Positions 26,828-35,777 of a stretch of DNA of 64,000 nt are shown here, one piece after another; position 1 is the first letter of the stretch, and each line of letters opens with the position of its first letter. The notes under the pieces were generated by a model. The model worked only from the letters and a program-made list of their open reading frames with translations. It was not told the DNA's origin and did no database searches. Origin of the DNA: Actinomycetales bacterium UBA1383. GTDB lineage: Bacteria > Actinomycetota > Actinomycetes > Actinomycetales > Actinomycetaceae. The stretch is taken from positions 13,484 through 77,483 of the forward strand of contig DBQX01000022.1 of the NCBI GenBank assembly GCA_002305415.1. Reading direction: 5' to 3'. A program made the position numbers and the translations under genes.

Positions 26828-27411
26828 CCCACGCCCAGGTCCTCGACCACCTCACTGCCCGCGACCTCCGCGAGGAGGGCGCCCGGCAGCAGCAGCTTGG
26901 ACCCGCGCACGCCCGAACCGATGATCGCCCACCCGGTGGTCACGCGCGTGTCCAGCAGCAGGCGCCACCGCCCTTCGCCGACCGGCAGCCCGATCGGCGT
27001 GATGGCACCGAACTCCATCCCCGAGGCCGCCACCGCGAGGTCCATGGGCCAGAAACTGGCCTTCCGGACGTCGAGGAGCCGCTTGACGCGGTTGTTCACG
27101 TCCGCCCGCGTCGTCGCACGCACCACGCACGCGGCGACGCGCTCCTCCCCGGCCCGGCGGCCCGCCACGATGACGCAGTTCGCGGACAGCGCCAGGTCAA
27201 GCTCGTAGCGTTCGGACATGGCGGCGGTGTCGGCATGGTCCGGGTCGATCCGTGCGACGAGGACGTCCCGCGCCGCGGATGGGACGCGCCGCGCCAGCTC
27301 GCCCAGGCCGGCGGCCACCGGGGCCCCCAGCAGGTCGGGGGCCGCGACCGCGGGCACCCAGGTGAGGGTGCCGAGCCGTGCGGTGCCGTCGGGGAGGAGG
27401 GTCGGTTCCAT
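26824..27411 (-). CDS. YbaK/EbsC-family aminoacyl-tRNA deacylase
   Basis: A 195-residue protein of the YbaK/ProX editing fold. DLALSANCVIVAGRRAGEERVAACVVRATTRADVNNRVKRLL carries the conserved lysine-containing segment (VKRLLDVRKASF) and GAITPIGLP is the hallmark glycine-rich loop. Members hydrolyse mischarged tRNA such as Cys-tRNA(Pro). The ATG at 27411 (MEPTLLPDG) is chosen over an upstream GTG/ATG that would overlap the trmL end. It shares a CTAG stop with heliorhodopsin and lies eight bases from trmL, so it belongs to the minus-strand operon. Confidence 0.85.
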   Translation of the reverse strand: MEPTLLPDGTARLGTLTWVPAVAAPDLLGAPVAAGLGELARRVPSAARDVLVARIDPDHADTAAMSERYELDLALSANCVIVAGRRAGEERVAACVVRATTRADVNNRVKRLLDVRKASFWPMDLAVAASGMEFGAITPIGLPVGEGRWRLLLDTRVTTGWAIIGSGVRGSKLLLPGALLAEVAGSEVVEDLGVG

Positions 27412-27419
27412 GGTGCTCC

Positions 27420-27881
27420 TCACGTCCCGGCCGCGAAGCCGTGCTGGCGCCACGCCTCGTAGGTGGCGATCGCGGCGGCGTTGGACAGGTTCAGCGACCG
27501 GATCCCCGGCAGCATCGGGATCCGGACCCGGTCGGTCACCCGGGGGTCGTCGACGATCTCCCGCGGCAACCCGTCGGGCTCGGGACCGAACAGGAGCGCG
27601 TCGCCCGACTCGTAGGAGATGTCGGTGTAGCGGGTGGCGCCTCGGCCCGTGAACGCGAAGAGGCGGCCGGGGAGCGCGGCGACGGCGTCGTCGAACGTGG
27701 CGTGGACGACGACGTGCGCGAGGTCGTGGTAGTCGAGGCCCGCGCGGCGCAGGTGCGCATCCGTGAGCACGAAGCCGAGCGGCTCCACGAGGTGCAGGGT
27801 CGCGCCTGTGCAGGCCACCATCCGGATCGCGTTGCCCGTGTTGGGCGGGATCCGCGGCGAGAAGAACACGACGTGGAACAC
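27420..27881 (-). CDS. trmL: tRNA (cytidine/uridine-2'-O)-methyltransferase TrmL
   Basis: A 153-residue minimal SPOUT enzyme with all three motifs: FFSPRIPPNTGNAIRM, LLFGPEPDGLP and IPMLPGIRSLNLSNAAAI. This matches TrmL, which 2'-O-methylates the wobble nucleotide of tRNA-Leu isoacceptors; the window also carries a tRNA-Leu(GAG), but target identity is by family. The GTG at 27881 (VFHVVFFSP) gives the family length; longer frames run into the pabB-pabC gene. Ten bases separate it from the preceding gene. Confidence 0.9.
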   Translation of the reverse strand: MFHVVFFSPRIPPNTGNAIRMVACTGATLHLVEPLGFVLTDAHLRRAGLDYHDLAHVVVHATFDDAVAALPGRLFAFTGRGATRYTDISYESGDALLFGPEPDGLPREIVDDPRVTDRVRIPMLPGIRSLNLSNAAAIATYEAWRQHGFAAGT

Positions 27882-27891
27882 GCGGGCCAGC

Positions 27892-29694
27892 CTACCGGGG
27901 ACGCGTGAGGTGCCCTCCACCGGTCGGGGCGGGAAGGACCACGGCGGGACACCAGCCGCGCAGGCTGTTGAGGAACGCCACCTCCTGCGCGCGGGCGAGG
28001 TCCTCGACGCGCAGGGGGGCCTCGCGCAGCCGTCCGGATTCCAGCAGCTCCTCCCGGAGGGTACCCGGCAGCAGGCCCACCGCGGCGGGCGGGGTGAGCC
28101 ACGCACCGTCGAGGAGGAGTGCGAGGGTGCCCGTCGTGCACTCCGTGAGCTCCCCGGCGGGCGTGTGGCCGATGAGGTCGAAGGCGTCGCCTGCCGGGCC
28201 GAATGCCGCCCAGTGGGCTCGGTGGGTCGTCTTGTTGACGATGACCGGGCGCAGGAAGCCCGCCGTGTCCAGCGGGGTGTTCGCGAGGCGCAGCCGTACC
28301 GGCAGGGGAGTGACGGGAGCCGGGGTGACCTCGACGGCGACGCCGTCGCGGCCCACCCGCAGGCGCACCCGCAGCCGCCCGGCCGGGTGCGCCGACGCCG
28401 TGGCCGCCAGGCGCGCGGCGACGGCGTCGGCGTCGAGGGGGAGGTCGAAGGCGGCGCAGGTGCGGGCCAGGCGGCGGAGGTGCCGGTCAAGGCGCGCGAT
28501 CCGCCCGTCCTCCAGCAGCATCGTCTCGAGCGCCTCGAGTGGGACGCCGCCGAGGAAGCGCTGCTTCGCGCGCCACTCCTCCTCCTCGACCACGGGGTCG
28601 GAGTCTGCGACGACCCCGCTGCCGATCCCGCACACGAGGGTGCCGCCCGAGGCGTCGACGGTGCGGATCGGGACGTTGAAGATGGCCTCCCCACCGGGCC
28701 GGATGACACCGAGGGCTCCGCAGTACCAGCCACGGGGCGCCGGCTCGAGCGACCTGATGACCTCCATCGCCCGCACCTTGGGCGCGCCGGTCACCGAGCC
28801 GCAGGGGAAGAGGGCGCCCATCACCTCGGCGAGTCCGGTGCGGGGGCGGGTGCGGCCGGCGACCGTGGAGGTCATCTGCCAGACGGTGGGGAGCTCCAGC
28901 AGTTCGAAGAGCGCCTCCACGCACACCGAGCCCGGCTCGCAGATCCGGCTGAGGTCGTTCCGGAGCAGGTCGACGATCATGAGGTTCTCGGCGCGGTCCT
29001 TGGGGCTCCCGCGGAGGGCGGCGGCCGCGGCGGCGTCCGCCGCCGGTCCCCTCCCGCGGGCGGCGGTCCCCTTCATCGGCTGGGTCCGCAGGACACCCGA
29101 GGCGGGGGAGAACGAGAAGAAGAGCTCGGGGGAGACACTGAGCGCTCCGGCGTCACGCAGGAACACCGCGTAGCCACCCGGCTGGGCGGCAGCGAGTGCC
29201 GCGAACAGGGTGAAGAGCTCCGGGCCGGGGAGGCTGCGCAGCCGGGTGGTGAGGTTGACCTGGTAGCAGTCGCCGGCGGCGATGTGGGCGCGCACCGCTG
29301 CGATCGCCTGCCGGGGTTCGAGAGGGCGGGCGGAACCGAAGCGGCGGTCGTCGCGCCAGTCGAGGGCGGGCAGGGGAGGGGAGCCGGAGGGCCACGGCTC
29401 TGGGTCCCCCTCCCAGGCCGCGAAGTGCGCCGCGGGCTGGGGAGAGGGTTGGGTGGCCTGGGCCGCGTCCCAGGCGCCCGCCGCCTCGTACCGCAGCCCA
29501 CCGAGCACCCACGCCCCGGCTCGCGCCAGCGCGTCGGCCCGCGCGACCACCTCGGGGACCTCGGCGGGTGTCGCGGCCACCAGCGTCCACCCCGGCTCGC
29601 GACGGAACGCGCCGCGGATCCGCTCCGCGGCGCGGCGACGCGGGTCGGTGGGGACGTCGAAGGCGGCCCGGATGTACTGCTCGGGTGACGTCAC
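27892..29694 (-). CDS. Fused aminodeoxychorismate synthase component I and lyase (PabB-PabC)
   Basis: A 600-residue fusion for p-aminobenzoate synthesis, a folate precursor. Residues about 1-385 are the chorismate-binding PabB domain, with MKGTAARG, KDRAENLMIVDLLRNDLSR and CGSVTGAPKVRAMEVI. Residues about 400-600 are a PLP class IV lyase domain with ETMLLEDGRIARLDRHLRRL, the PLP lysine in VNKTTHRAHW and ECTTGTLALLLDGAW. No glutaminase (PabA) is nearby; it may be encoded elsewhere. The start is GTG 29694 (VTSPEQYIRAAF); the upstream frame is arginine/serine-rich shadow sequence. The C terminus is ten bases from trmL. Confidence 0.9.
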   Translation of the reverse strand: MTSPEQYIRAAFDVPTDPRRRAAERIRGAFRREPGWTLVAATPAEVPEVVARADALARAGAWVLGGLRYEAAGAWDAAQATQPSPQPAAHFAAWEGDPEPWPSGSPPLPALDWRDDRRFGSARPLEPRQAIAAVRAHIAAGDCYQVNLTTRLRSLPGPELFTLFAALAAAQPGGYAVFLRDAGALSVSPELFFSFSPASGVLRTQPMKGTAARGRGPAADAAAAAALRGSPKDRAENLMIVDLLRNDLSRICEPGSVCVEALFELLELPTVWQMTSTVAGRTRPRTGLAEVMGALFPCGSVTGAPKVRAMEVIRSLEPAPRGWYCGALGVIRPGGEAIFNVPIRTVDASGGTLVCGIGSGVVADSDPVVEEEEWRAKQRFLGGVPLEALETMLLEDGRIARLDRHLRRLARTCAAFDLPLDADAVAARLAATASAHPAGRLRVRLRVGRDGVAVEVTPAPVTPLPVRLRLANTPLDTAGFLRPVIVNKTTHRAHWAAFGPAGDAFDLIGHTPAGELTECTTGTLALLLDGAWLTPPAAVGLLPGTLREELLESGRLREAPLRVEDLARAQEVAFLNSLRGWCPAVVLPAPTGGGHLTRPR

Positions 29695-29719
29695 CGCGCC
29701 GGTGTCACATCCCGGCCCG

Positions 29720-30247
29720 TCAGCGCTGGAACGTGACGGTGAGGTGGGCCCGGGCGAGGGTGTGGAAGAGGGCGACGAACGCGGCCCTCGTCGGGGAGTC
29801 GTCCTCGTCGAGGTTGAGGGTCTCGACGTCGAGGGCGTGCACCGTGAAGATGTAGCGGTGGGGGCGGTCGCCCGCGGGCGGCGCGGCACCCTCGTAGGCG
29901 TGGGCGCCGCCGTCGGTGCGGAGGTGGAACGCGGCCCCGGACAGGGTGAGGTCGGACTCCCCGGCGCCCTGCTCGAGCTCGGTCACGGAGGCGTCGAGGT
30001 CGACGATCGTCCAGTGCCAGTAGCCAGCGGGGGTGGGGGCGTCCGGATCGAAGCAGTTCACCAGGAAGCTCCTGGTGTTCTTCGGGAAGCCGGACCACGT
30101 CAGGTGGGGGGAGATGTTGGCGTCCCCGGCCGAGTGGGGGACTGGCATCGGCGCGCCGTCCACGAGGTCATCCGATCGGAGTTCGAAGGATGGGGCGGGC
30201 GGCAGCAGATCGTAGGGGTTGGGAGCGAGTGGGCGGGTCAGGTCCAT
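29720..30247 (-). CDS. PEBP/YbhB-family phospholipid-binding-like protein
   Basis: A 175-residue protein of the Raf kinase inhibitor-like family, with the anion-pocket motifs NISPHLTWSGFP and FDPDAPTPAGYWHWTIVDLD and the late block DRPHRYIFTVHALDVETL. Bacterial members (YbhB/YbcL, Rv2140c) bind small ligands or phospholipid head groups; none has a settled enzymatic role. The protein is cytoplasmic by appearance, with no signal sequence. The ATG at 30247 is divergent from imuA', with 121 bases between that hold the SOS promoter. Confidence 0.9.
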   Translation of the reverse strand: MDLTRPLAPNPYDLLPPAPSFELRSDDLVDGAPMPVPHSAGDANISPHLTWSGFPKNTRSFLVNCFDPDAPTPAGYWHWTIVDLDASVTELEQGAGESDLTLSGAAFHLRTDGGAHAYEGAAPPAGDRPHRYIFTVHALDVETLNLDEDDSPTRAAFVALFHTLARAHLTVTFQR

Positions 30248-30355
30248 GTCAGCCTCCGGTGGTCGGTGGTTCCCAACGCTATCCGGCGGGAGGGGGGAAG
30301 GGCGCGATACCCTCGCCCGTGTCGGTGCGCTCTTCCCAACGTCAGTGGGCCGATC

Positions 30356-30361
30356 TATACT
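30356..30361 (+). promoter_or_regulatory. -10 element (TATACT) of the SOS mutasome promoter
   Basis: TATACT lies seven bases before ATG 30369; a partial -35 (TTCCCA, 30333-30338) is 17 bases upstream. The transcript should be leaderless, and the LexA box begins at the last base of this element. Confidence 0.7.
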
Positions 30362-30376
30362 CGAACACATGTTCGA
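30361..30376 (+). promoter_or_regulatory. LexA (SOS) box overlapping the imuA' start codon
   Basis: TCGAAC-ACAT-GTTCGA is a perfect 16-base palindrome matching the actinobacterial LexA operator TCGAAC-N4-GTTCGA. It overlaps the -10 element, the predicted start of transcription and the ATG at 30369, so bound LexA would block initiation. Confidence 0.92.
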
Positions 30377-30989
30377 TCGTCTCGCGGTGGCACGGGACGC
30401 CCTCTCCCGCGCCGAGACGGCAGCCGGGGTGCGCTCCCGGGATGCGGGCGTCCCGCTCCCGGCGGGACTCGGGGCGCTCCTCCCGGGCGGACTCCCCCGG
30501 GGCAGCGTGCTCGGGATACAGGGGTCCACGAGCCTCGTGTTCGCGGTGATGGCAGCGGCCATGGGTTCCTCCGGCTGGGCAGCGGTGGTGGGGCGGGGGG
30601 ACCTCGGCTGGGTCGCGGCCAGCGAGGCCGGGGTCGACCTCACCCGGGTCATCCACGTCCCGCGCCCCGGGGGAGCGCCGGCCGACGTGGTGGCGGCGTG
30701 CGTGGACGGGTTCGACGTCGTCGTGCTGGGCGACGCCGTCGCCCTGGGCGCCGGGGTACGCCGTTCCCTGGCGGGCAGGATCCGTGCCCACGGCACCGTC
30801 GTGCTCGCGAACTGGCCGGGCGCACCGGTGCTGCGCGCCACCGTCCACGGCGGGGACGGGTGCGCAGACGGCGCGGGCCACCTGCGGGGACGCTCCCTCA
30901 GCGTGCGGCGCGAGGGCATGCCGGCCGTCGTGGTGCTGCGGATGGAGTCCCGCCTGCTGCCCCGGCGTCACCTCCAGGCGGTGTCGTGA
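30369..30989 (+). CDS. imuA': ImuA' (SOS mutasome accessory protein)
   Basis: A 206-residue RecA-like accessory factor of translesion synthesis. The order imuA'-imuB-dnaE2 and the SOS box define the family. The segment corresponding to a P-loop is LGIQGSTSLVFAVMAAAMG, which lacks the GKT lysine, so ATP binding by the usual Walker A is doubtful; actinobacterial ImuA' proteins are known to diverge here. In mycobacteria ImuA' binds ImuB and is needed for damage-induced mutagenesis. The TGA shares one base with the imuB ATG, so translation is coupled. Confidence 0.87.
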   Translation: MFDRLAVARDALSRAETAAGVRSRDAGVPLPAGLGALLPGGLPRGSVLGIQGSTSLVFAVMAAAMGSSGWAAVVGRGDLGWVAASEAGVDLTRVIHVPRPGGAPADVVAACVDGFDVVVLGDAVALGAGVRRSLAGRIRAHGTVVLANWPGAPVLRATVHGGDGCADGAGHLRGRSLSVRREGMPAVVVLRMESRLLPRRHLQAVS

Positions 30990-32527
30990 TGCGCGCCGTG
31001 GTGGTGTGGGTGCCTGACTGGCCGGTCGTTGCCGCGGTCGCGGAAGGCCTGGCGGACCCGGCCGGTCCCGTCGCGGTGCACGACGGGCGCGGGTTGGTGG
31101 TGGTCTCGGCCGCGGCGCGACGCCAGGGAGTGCGGAGGGGGATGCGGCGCCGCCACGCCCAGCGCGCCTGCCCGGAACTGGTGCTGCTCACGAGGGATGA
31201 GGCCCGGGACGCCCGCGCCTTCGAGCCGGTGGTGCAGGCCGTGGAGAGCGTGGTCGCCCACCCGGCTGTCCTGCGGCCCGGTCTCGTGCTGGCCGAGGCC
31301 CCGGTGCGGCACCTCGGGTCGGAGGACCAGGTGGCCGAGGCCCTCATCGGGGCGGTGGCGCGGCTCAGCGGCGCCGAGGCCTACGTGGGGGTCGCCACCG
31401 GTCTCCTCACCGCGATCCTCGCCGCGCGTGCCTCGGCGATCGTGCCGGAGTCCGCCAGTGCCGCCTTCCTCGCCCCCCACCCAGTGGCGTCGTTGCGGCA
31501 CGCCGCCCTGACCCGGGCCGCCCGCGCCGAGGTGGACGCCCTGCTCGAGGTGTTCGCACAACTGGGGATCCGCACCCTGGGGGACCTCGCCGCCCTGCCC
31601 GCGCCGGATGTCAGCGCCCGCTTCGGACAGGTGGGCCAGCGCTGCCACCAGCTTGCCCGCGGCCACGCCGTGCCCACCGCCCCGGGGACGCGCCCCCTCG
31701 GCTCCCTCGCGGTGGCCCGCGAACTCGACCCACCTCTCGAACGCGCGGACGCCGCCGCGTTCGCCGCGCGCACCCTCGCTGAGGACCTGGCGGAGCGGGC
31801 GGAAGGCCGGGCGTGCGGGCGCCTGCGGGTCACGGCCCGCACCACCGACGGCGTCGAGCTCAGCAGGCTGTGGACGGTCGAGTCCGTCCTGCTGCCCCGC
31901 GAGGTCACCGACAGGGTCCGCTGGCAGCTGGACGGGTGGCTGGCGGGCCGCAGCGGTGTCCCACCGAGCGCACCCCTGCACTTCCTCCAGCTCAGCGCGG
32001 AGGAACTGCGCGGGTCGCTCACCACCCAGGAGCCCCTCTGGGGACGTCCCACCCACTCCGCGCTGCAGGCCCAGCGTGCGATCGTGCGCCTGCAGGGCAT
32101 GCTGGGCACCGAGGGTGTGTGGCTGCCCGTCCTCCAGGGAGGCCGCGACCCCCGCTCCCGGGTACGCACGGTCGCCTGGAACGACGATCCCGTCGCGCTC
32201 CGCCGACTGGACGCGCCCTGGCCCGGCCGTCTTCCTACGCCCGCCCCCAGCACCCTCCTCGACGAGCCCCGCGAGGTGGGGGTGGTGGACGAGTCGGGCA
32301 CGACGGTCGTGGTGGACGCGCGGGGACGGATCAGCGCCCCGCCCCGTCGGGTGATGGCGGACCGGCCGTACGACGTCGTCGCATGGGCGGGGCCGTGGCC
32401 GATCAGCGAGACGTGGTGGTCCACGCCACGCCGGGGGGCGTGGGTGCAGGTCACCCCCGCGGACGGGCCGTCGATGCTGCTCGTGGGGCAGGACGGTCGC
32501 TGGCTGCTGGAGGGCCTCTATGACTAG
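30989..32527 (+). CDS. imuB: ImuB, inactive Y-family polymerase homologue
   Basis: A 512-residue UmuC/DinB-fold protein. The palm begins VVVWVPDWPVVAA where active polymerases have a catalytic DxD-type start, and the SDE-type acidic motif is replaced (RPGLVLAEAPVRHL), indicating loss of catalysis. A helix-hairpin-helix (LGIRTLGDLAALPAPDVSARFG) and a little-finger domain follow, then a roughly 120-residue C-terminal region including YDVVAWAGPWPISETWW, used to bind DnaE2 and ImuA'. ImuB links the mutasome to the sliding clamp. It overlaps dnaE2 by eight bases. Confidence 0.92.
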   Translation: MRAVVVWVPDWPVVAAVAEGLADPAGPVAVHDGRGLVVVSAAARRQGVRRGMRRRHAQRACPELVLLTRDEARDARAFEPVVQAVESVVAHPAVLRPGLVLAEAPVRHLGSEDQVAEALIGAVARLSGAEAYVGVATGLLTAILAARASAIVPESASAAFLAPHPVASLRHAALTRAARAEVDALLEVFAQLGIRTLGDLAALPAPDVSARFGQVGQRCHQLARGHAVPTAPGTRPLGSLAVARELDPPLERADAAAFAARTLAEDLAERAEGRACGRLRVTARTTDGVELSRLWTVESVLLPREVTDRVRWQLDGWLAGRSGVPPSAPLHFLQLSAEELRGSLTTQEPLWGRPTHSALQAQRAIVRLQGMLGTEGVWLPVLQGGRDPRSRVRTVAWNDDPVALRRLDAPWPGRLPTPAPSTLLDEPREVGVVDESGTTVVVDARGRISAPPRRVMADRPYDVVAWAGPWPISETWWSTPRRGAWVQVTPADGPSMLLVGQDGRWLLEGLYD

Positions 32528-35500
32528 GCCCGACCCTGCGCGGTACGCCGAGTTGCACGCCCACTCGGCGTTCTCCTTCCTCGATGGCGCCAGCCAGCCA
32601 GAGGAGCTGGTCACCGAGGCGGCCCGACTGGGACTGGACGCCCTCGCCCTCACGGACCACAACGGGCTCCACGGTGTGGTGCGTCTCGCCGAGGCGGCCC
32701 GGCTCGCCGGGCTGCGCACGGTGATCGGGTCGGAGCTCACCCTCACCCCCGCACCCCGTACGGGTGGGCGGGCGGCGAGCGAGGCAGACGCCCACGACCC
32801 GCCCGGACCCCACCTCATCGTGCTCGCCCGCGGACCGGAGGGGTACCACCGGCTGTCCCGTGCCATCTCGCTCGCCCACCTGCGCAGCGGCCGGAAGGAC
32901 GCGGCACGCCACACGCTGGAGGAGCTCGCCGGTGTGGCGGACGGGAACTGGCTGGCTCTCACGGGCTGCCGCAAGGGCGCGGTACGGCTCGCGCTGGCCG
33001 GCGGAGGCCTCACCGCCGCCCGCGCCGAGCTGGACCGTCTGGTGGCACTCTTCGGCCGGGACAACGTGGCGGTGGAGATCACCCACCGCCAGCAGGCCGA
33101 CGATGACGACCTCCATGACGCGCTCGCCACCCTCGCCGCGGCCGCCCACCTGCCGCTGGTCGCCACCGGTGGCGTGCACTGCGCCCGCCCGGAGGACCAG
33201 CCGCTCGCCGACGTCCTCGCTGCCACCCGGGCACGGCGCAGCGTGGAGGACCTCGACGGCTGGCTGCCGGCGCGGGCGGCGCACCTGCGGTCCCCGGCCG
33301 AGATGGCCCTCCTCCACCACCGCCACCCCGCAGCGGTGACCACCGCGGCGGACCTGGCGGACGAGTGTGCCTTCGACCTGACGCTGATCGCCCCGAACCT
33401 GCCGCCCCACCCGGTGCCACCCGGTCACACCGAGGCCACGTGGCTGCTCGCCCTCACCCACCGCGGTGCCACGGACCGCTACGGACCACGCGGCGCGGAA
33501 CGGACGCCGGGGGCGTGGGCCACCATCGACAAGGAGCTGGACATCATCACCGAGCTCGGGTTTCCCGGCTACTTCCTGATCGTGCACGAGATCGTGGAGT
33601 TCTGCCGCGGCCGGGGGATCCTGTGCCAGGGGCGTGGCTCCGCGGCGAACTCCGCCGTCTGCTACGCGCTCGGGATCACGGCGGTGGACGCGGTACGGCA
33701 CCGGATGCTGTTCGAGCGGTTCCTCTCCCCGGGGCGGTCCGGGCCGCCGGACATCGACCTGGACATCGAGTCCGGGCGCCGGGAGGAGGTCATCCAGTTC
33801 GTCTACGAGCGCTACGACCGCCACCACGCCGCGCAGGTGGCAAACGTCATCTCCTACCGGCCGCGCTCCGCGGTGCGGGACGTGGCACGGGCGCTGGGGT
33901 ACGACATCGGGCAGGCCGACGCGTGGTCGAAGCAGATCGAGCGCTGGGGGAGCGTGCCGGACGACGTCGGGATCCCCGCGCCGGTCGTCACCCTCGCCCA
34001 GCGCATGCTGCGCCTGCCCCGCCACCTGGGCATCCACTCCGGCGGCATGGTGCTGTGCGACCGGCCCGTCATCGATGTCTGCCCGGTGGAGTGGGTCACC
34101 ATGCCCGGGCGCACCGTGCTGCAGTGGGACAAGGACGACTGCGCGGATGCCGGGCTGGTGAAGTTCGACCTGCTCGGCCTCGGGATGCTCTCAGCCCTGC
34201 GCCTCGCGTTCACCGAGCTCTCCGCGCAGGGCGTGCGGCACGAGGGACGTCCGATCGGGCTGCACGACCTTCCCCAGGAGGACAGCAGCGTCTACGACCT
34301 GCTGTGCGCCGCCGACACCGTGGGGGTGTTCCAGGTGGAGTCCCGCGCCCAGATGGCCACCCTGCCGCGCCTCCAGCCCCGCTGCTTCTACGACATCGTG
34401 GTGGAGGTGGCGCTCATCCGCCCGGGACCCATCCAGGGAGGGTCGGTGAATCCCTACATCCGGCGCCGGCGGGGCCGGGAACCGGTCACCTACCTGCACC
34501 CCCTGCTCAGGCCGGCGCTGGAGAAGACGCTGGGGGTGCCGCTGTTCCAGGAACAGTTGATGCAGATCGCCATCGACGTGGCCGGTTTCAGCCCCGCCGA
34601 GGCGGACCGGCTGCGCAAGGCCATGGGCGCCAAGCGCTCGCTGGAGCGCATGGAGGCACTCAGGGGCCGGCTGATGGAGGGCATGGCCGCACACGGAATC
34701 CCTCCGGACATCGCGGAACAGATCTACGCCAAGCTGCAGGCGTTCGCGGACTTCGGGTTCCCGGAGTCGCACTCGTTCTCCTTCGCGTACCTGGTGTACG
34801 CCTCCGCCTGGCTGAAGGTGCACCACCCGGAGGCGTTCTACGCCGCACTCCTCGCCTCCCAGCCGATGGGGTTCTACTCCCCGCAGACGCTGGTCGCGGA
34901 CGCCCGCCGCCACGGCGTGCGGGTGCTCACCGCCGACATCACGGTCTCGGCCGCGCAGCCGTGCGTCGAGCGGGTGGGGGAGGCCGCCGTCGCCCTGCCC
35001 GACGGCGTCCCCCGGTCTCCCGCCGGCACCCCCCTCGTCCGCCCACACCCCGGCCTCGCCGTACGCCTCGGGCTCGCCCAGATCCGGACGATCGGGGAGG
35101 AGAAGGCCGACGAGATCATCGCGGAGCGGGAGCGGGAGCCCTTCGGGTCGGTCGCCGACCTCGCCGCACGGGTGCACCTCACCCGGGAACAGCTGGAGGC
35201 GCTCGCCACCGCGGACGCGCTGCGGGCATGGGGGAGCAGGCGGGAGAACCTGTGGTCCGCCGGGGCGCTCGCGCGGGAGTACGGCGCCGTGCGCCACGGC
35301 TCCTGGATCCAGCCGCCGCTGCCGGGCACCGCCGTCGGGGTGAGGCCCCCGGATCTCCCCGCGATGGACGAGGTGGAGGAAGCGGTGGCCGACGTGTGGG
35401 CGACCGGGGTGACAGCGGATACCTTCCCCACCCGCTTCGTGCGTCCGCGGCTGGATGCGGCCGGGGTGGTGCCCATCGCCGGCCTCGCCTCCCGGGAGCC

Positions 35501-35777
35501 GGGGGAGCGGCTCCGCGTGGGTGGCGTGGTCACCCACCGCCAACGTCCGGCCACGGCGGCGGGGATCACCTTCCTCTCCCTCGAGGACGAGACCGGGCTC
35601 CTCAACGTGGTGTGCTCCCCGGGACTGTGGCGCCGCCACCGCCACCTGGCCCGCACGAGTGCCGCGCTGGTGGTACGGGGCACCCTGGAACGCGCGGACG
35701 GCGTGACCAACCTGGTGGCGGACGGGATGGAGCCCCTGTCCCTGCGGGTGCCCTCCCGAGCCCGGGACTTCCGCTGA
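32520..35777 (+). CDS. dnaE2: Error-prone DNA polymerase DnaE2 (ImuC)
   Basis: A 1085-residue C-family polymerase alpha subunit. It has an N-terminal PHP domain (YAELHAHSAFSFLDGAS), the palm with PDIDLDIESGRRE carrying the catalytic aspartates, a thumb and fingers region (GRGSAANSAVCYALGIT) and a C-terminal OB domain (LRVGGVVTHRQRP). The length and absence of the C-terminal tau-binding extension fit DnaE2, not the replicative DnaE1. It carries out SOS mutagenic bypass together with ImuA' and ImuB. Its TGA abuts the convergent AI-2E transporter stop in a TGATCA. Confidence 0.96.
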   Translation: MTRPDPARYAELHAHSAFSFLDGASQPEELVTEAARLGLDALALTDHNGLHGVVRLAEAARLAGLRTVIGSELTLTPAPRTGGRAASEADAHDPPGPHLIVLARGPEGYHRLSRAISLAHLRSGRKDAARHTLEELAGVADGNWLALTGCRKGAVRLALAGGGLTAARAELDRLVALFGRDNVAVEITHRQQADDDDLHDALATLAAAAHLPLVATGGVHCARPEDQPLADVLAATRARRSVEDLDGWLPARAAHLRSPAEMALLHHRHPAAVTTAADLADECAFDLTLIAPNLPPHPVPPGHTEATWLLALTHRGATDRYGPRGAERTPGAWATIDKELDIITELGFPGYFLIVHEIVEFCRGRGILCQGRGSAANSAVCYALGITAVDAVRHRMLFERFLSPGRSGPPDIDLDIESGRREEVIQFVYERYDRHHAAQVANVISYRPRSAVRDVARALGYDIGQADAWSKQIERWGSVPDDVGIPAPVVTLAQRMLRLPRHLGIHSGGMVLCDRPVIDVCPVEWVTMPGRTVLQWDKDDCADAGLVKFDLLGLGMLSALRLAFTELSAQGVRHEGRPIGLHDLPQEDSSVYDLLCAADTVGVFQVESRAQMATLPRLQPRCFYDIVVEVALIRPGPIQGGSVNPYIRRRRGREPVTYLHPLLRPALEKTLGVPLFQEQLMQIAIDVAGFSPAEADRLRKAMGAKRSLERMEALRGRLMEGMAAHGIPPDIAEQIYAKLQAFADFGFPESHSFSFAYLVYASAWLKVHHPEAFYAALLASQPMGFYSPQTLVADARRHGVRVLTADITVSAAQPCVERVGEAAVALPDGVPRSPAGTPLVRPHPGLAVRLGLAQIRTIGEEKADEIIAEREREPFGSVADLAARVHLTREQLEALATADALRAWGSRRENLWSAGALAREYGAVRHGSWIQPPLPGTAVGVRPPDLPAMDEVEEAVADVWATGVTADTFPTRFVRPRLDAAGVVPIAGLASREPGERLRVGGVVTHRQRPATAAGITFLSLEDETGLLNVVCSPGLWRRHRHLARTSAALVVRGTLERADGVTNLVADGMEPLSLRVPSRARDFR

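Noticed and set aside
29282..30988. Upstream extension of imuB making a 1081-residue frame
   Set aside because: The first 569 codons lie antisense to pabB-pabC and out of frame with imuA'. Real ImuB begins at ATG 30989, coupled to the imuA' stop.
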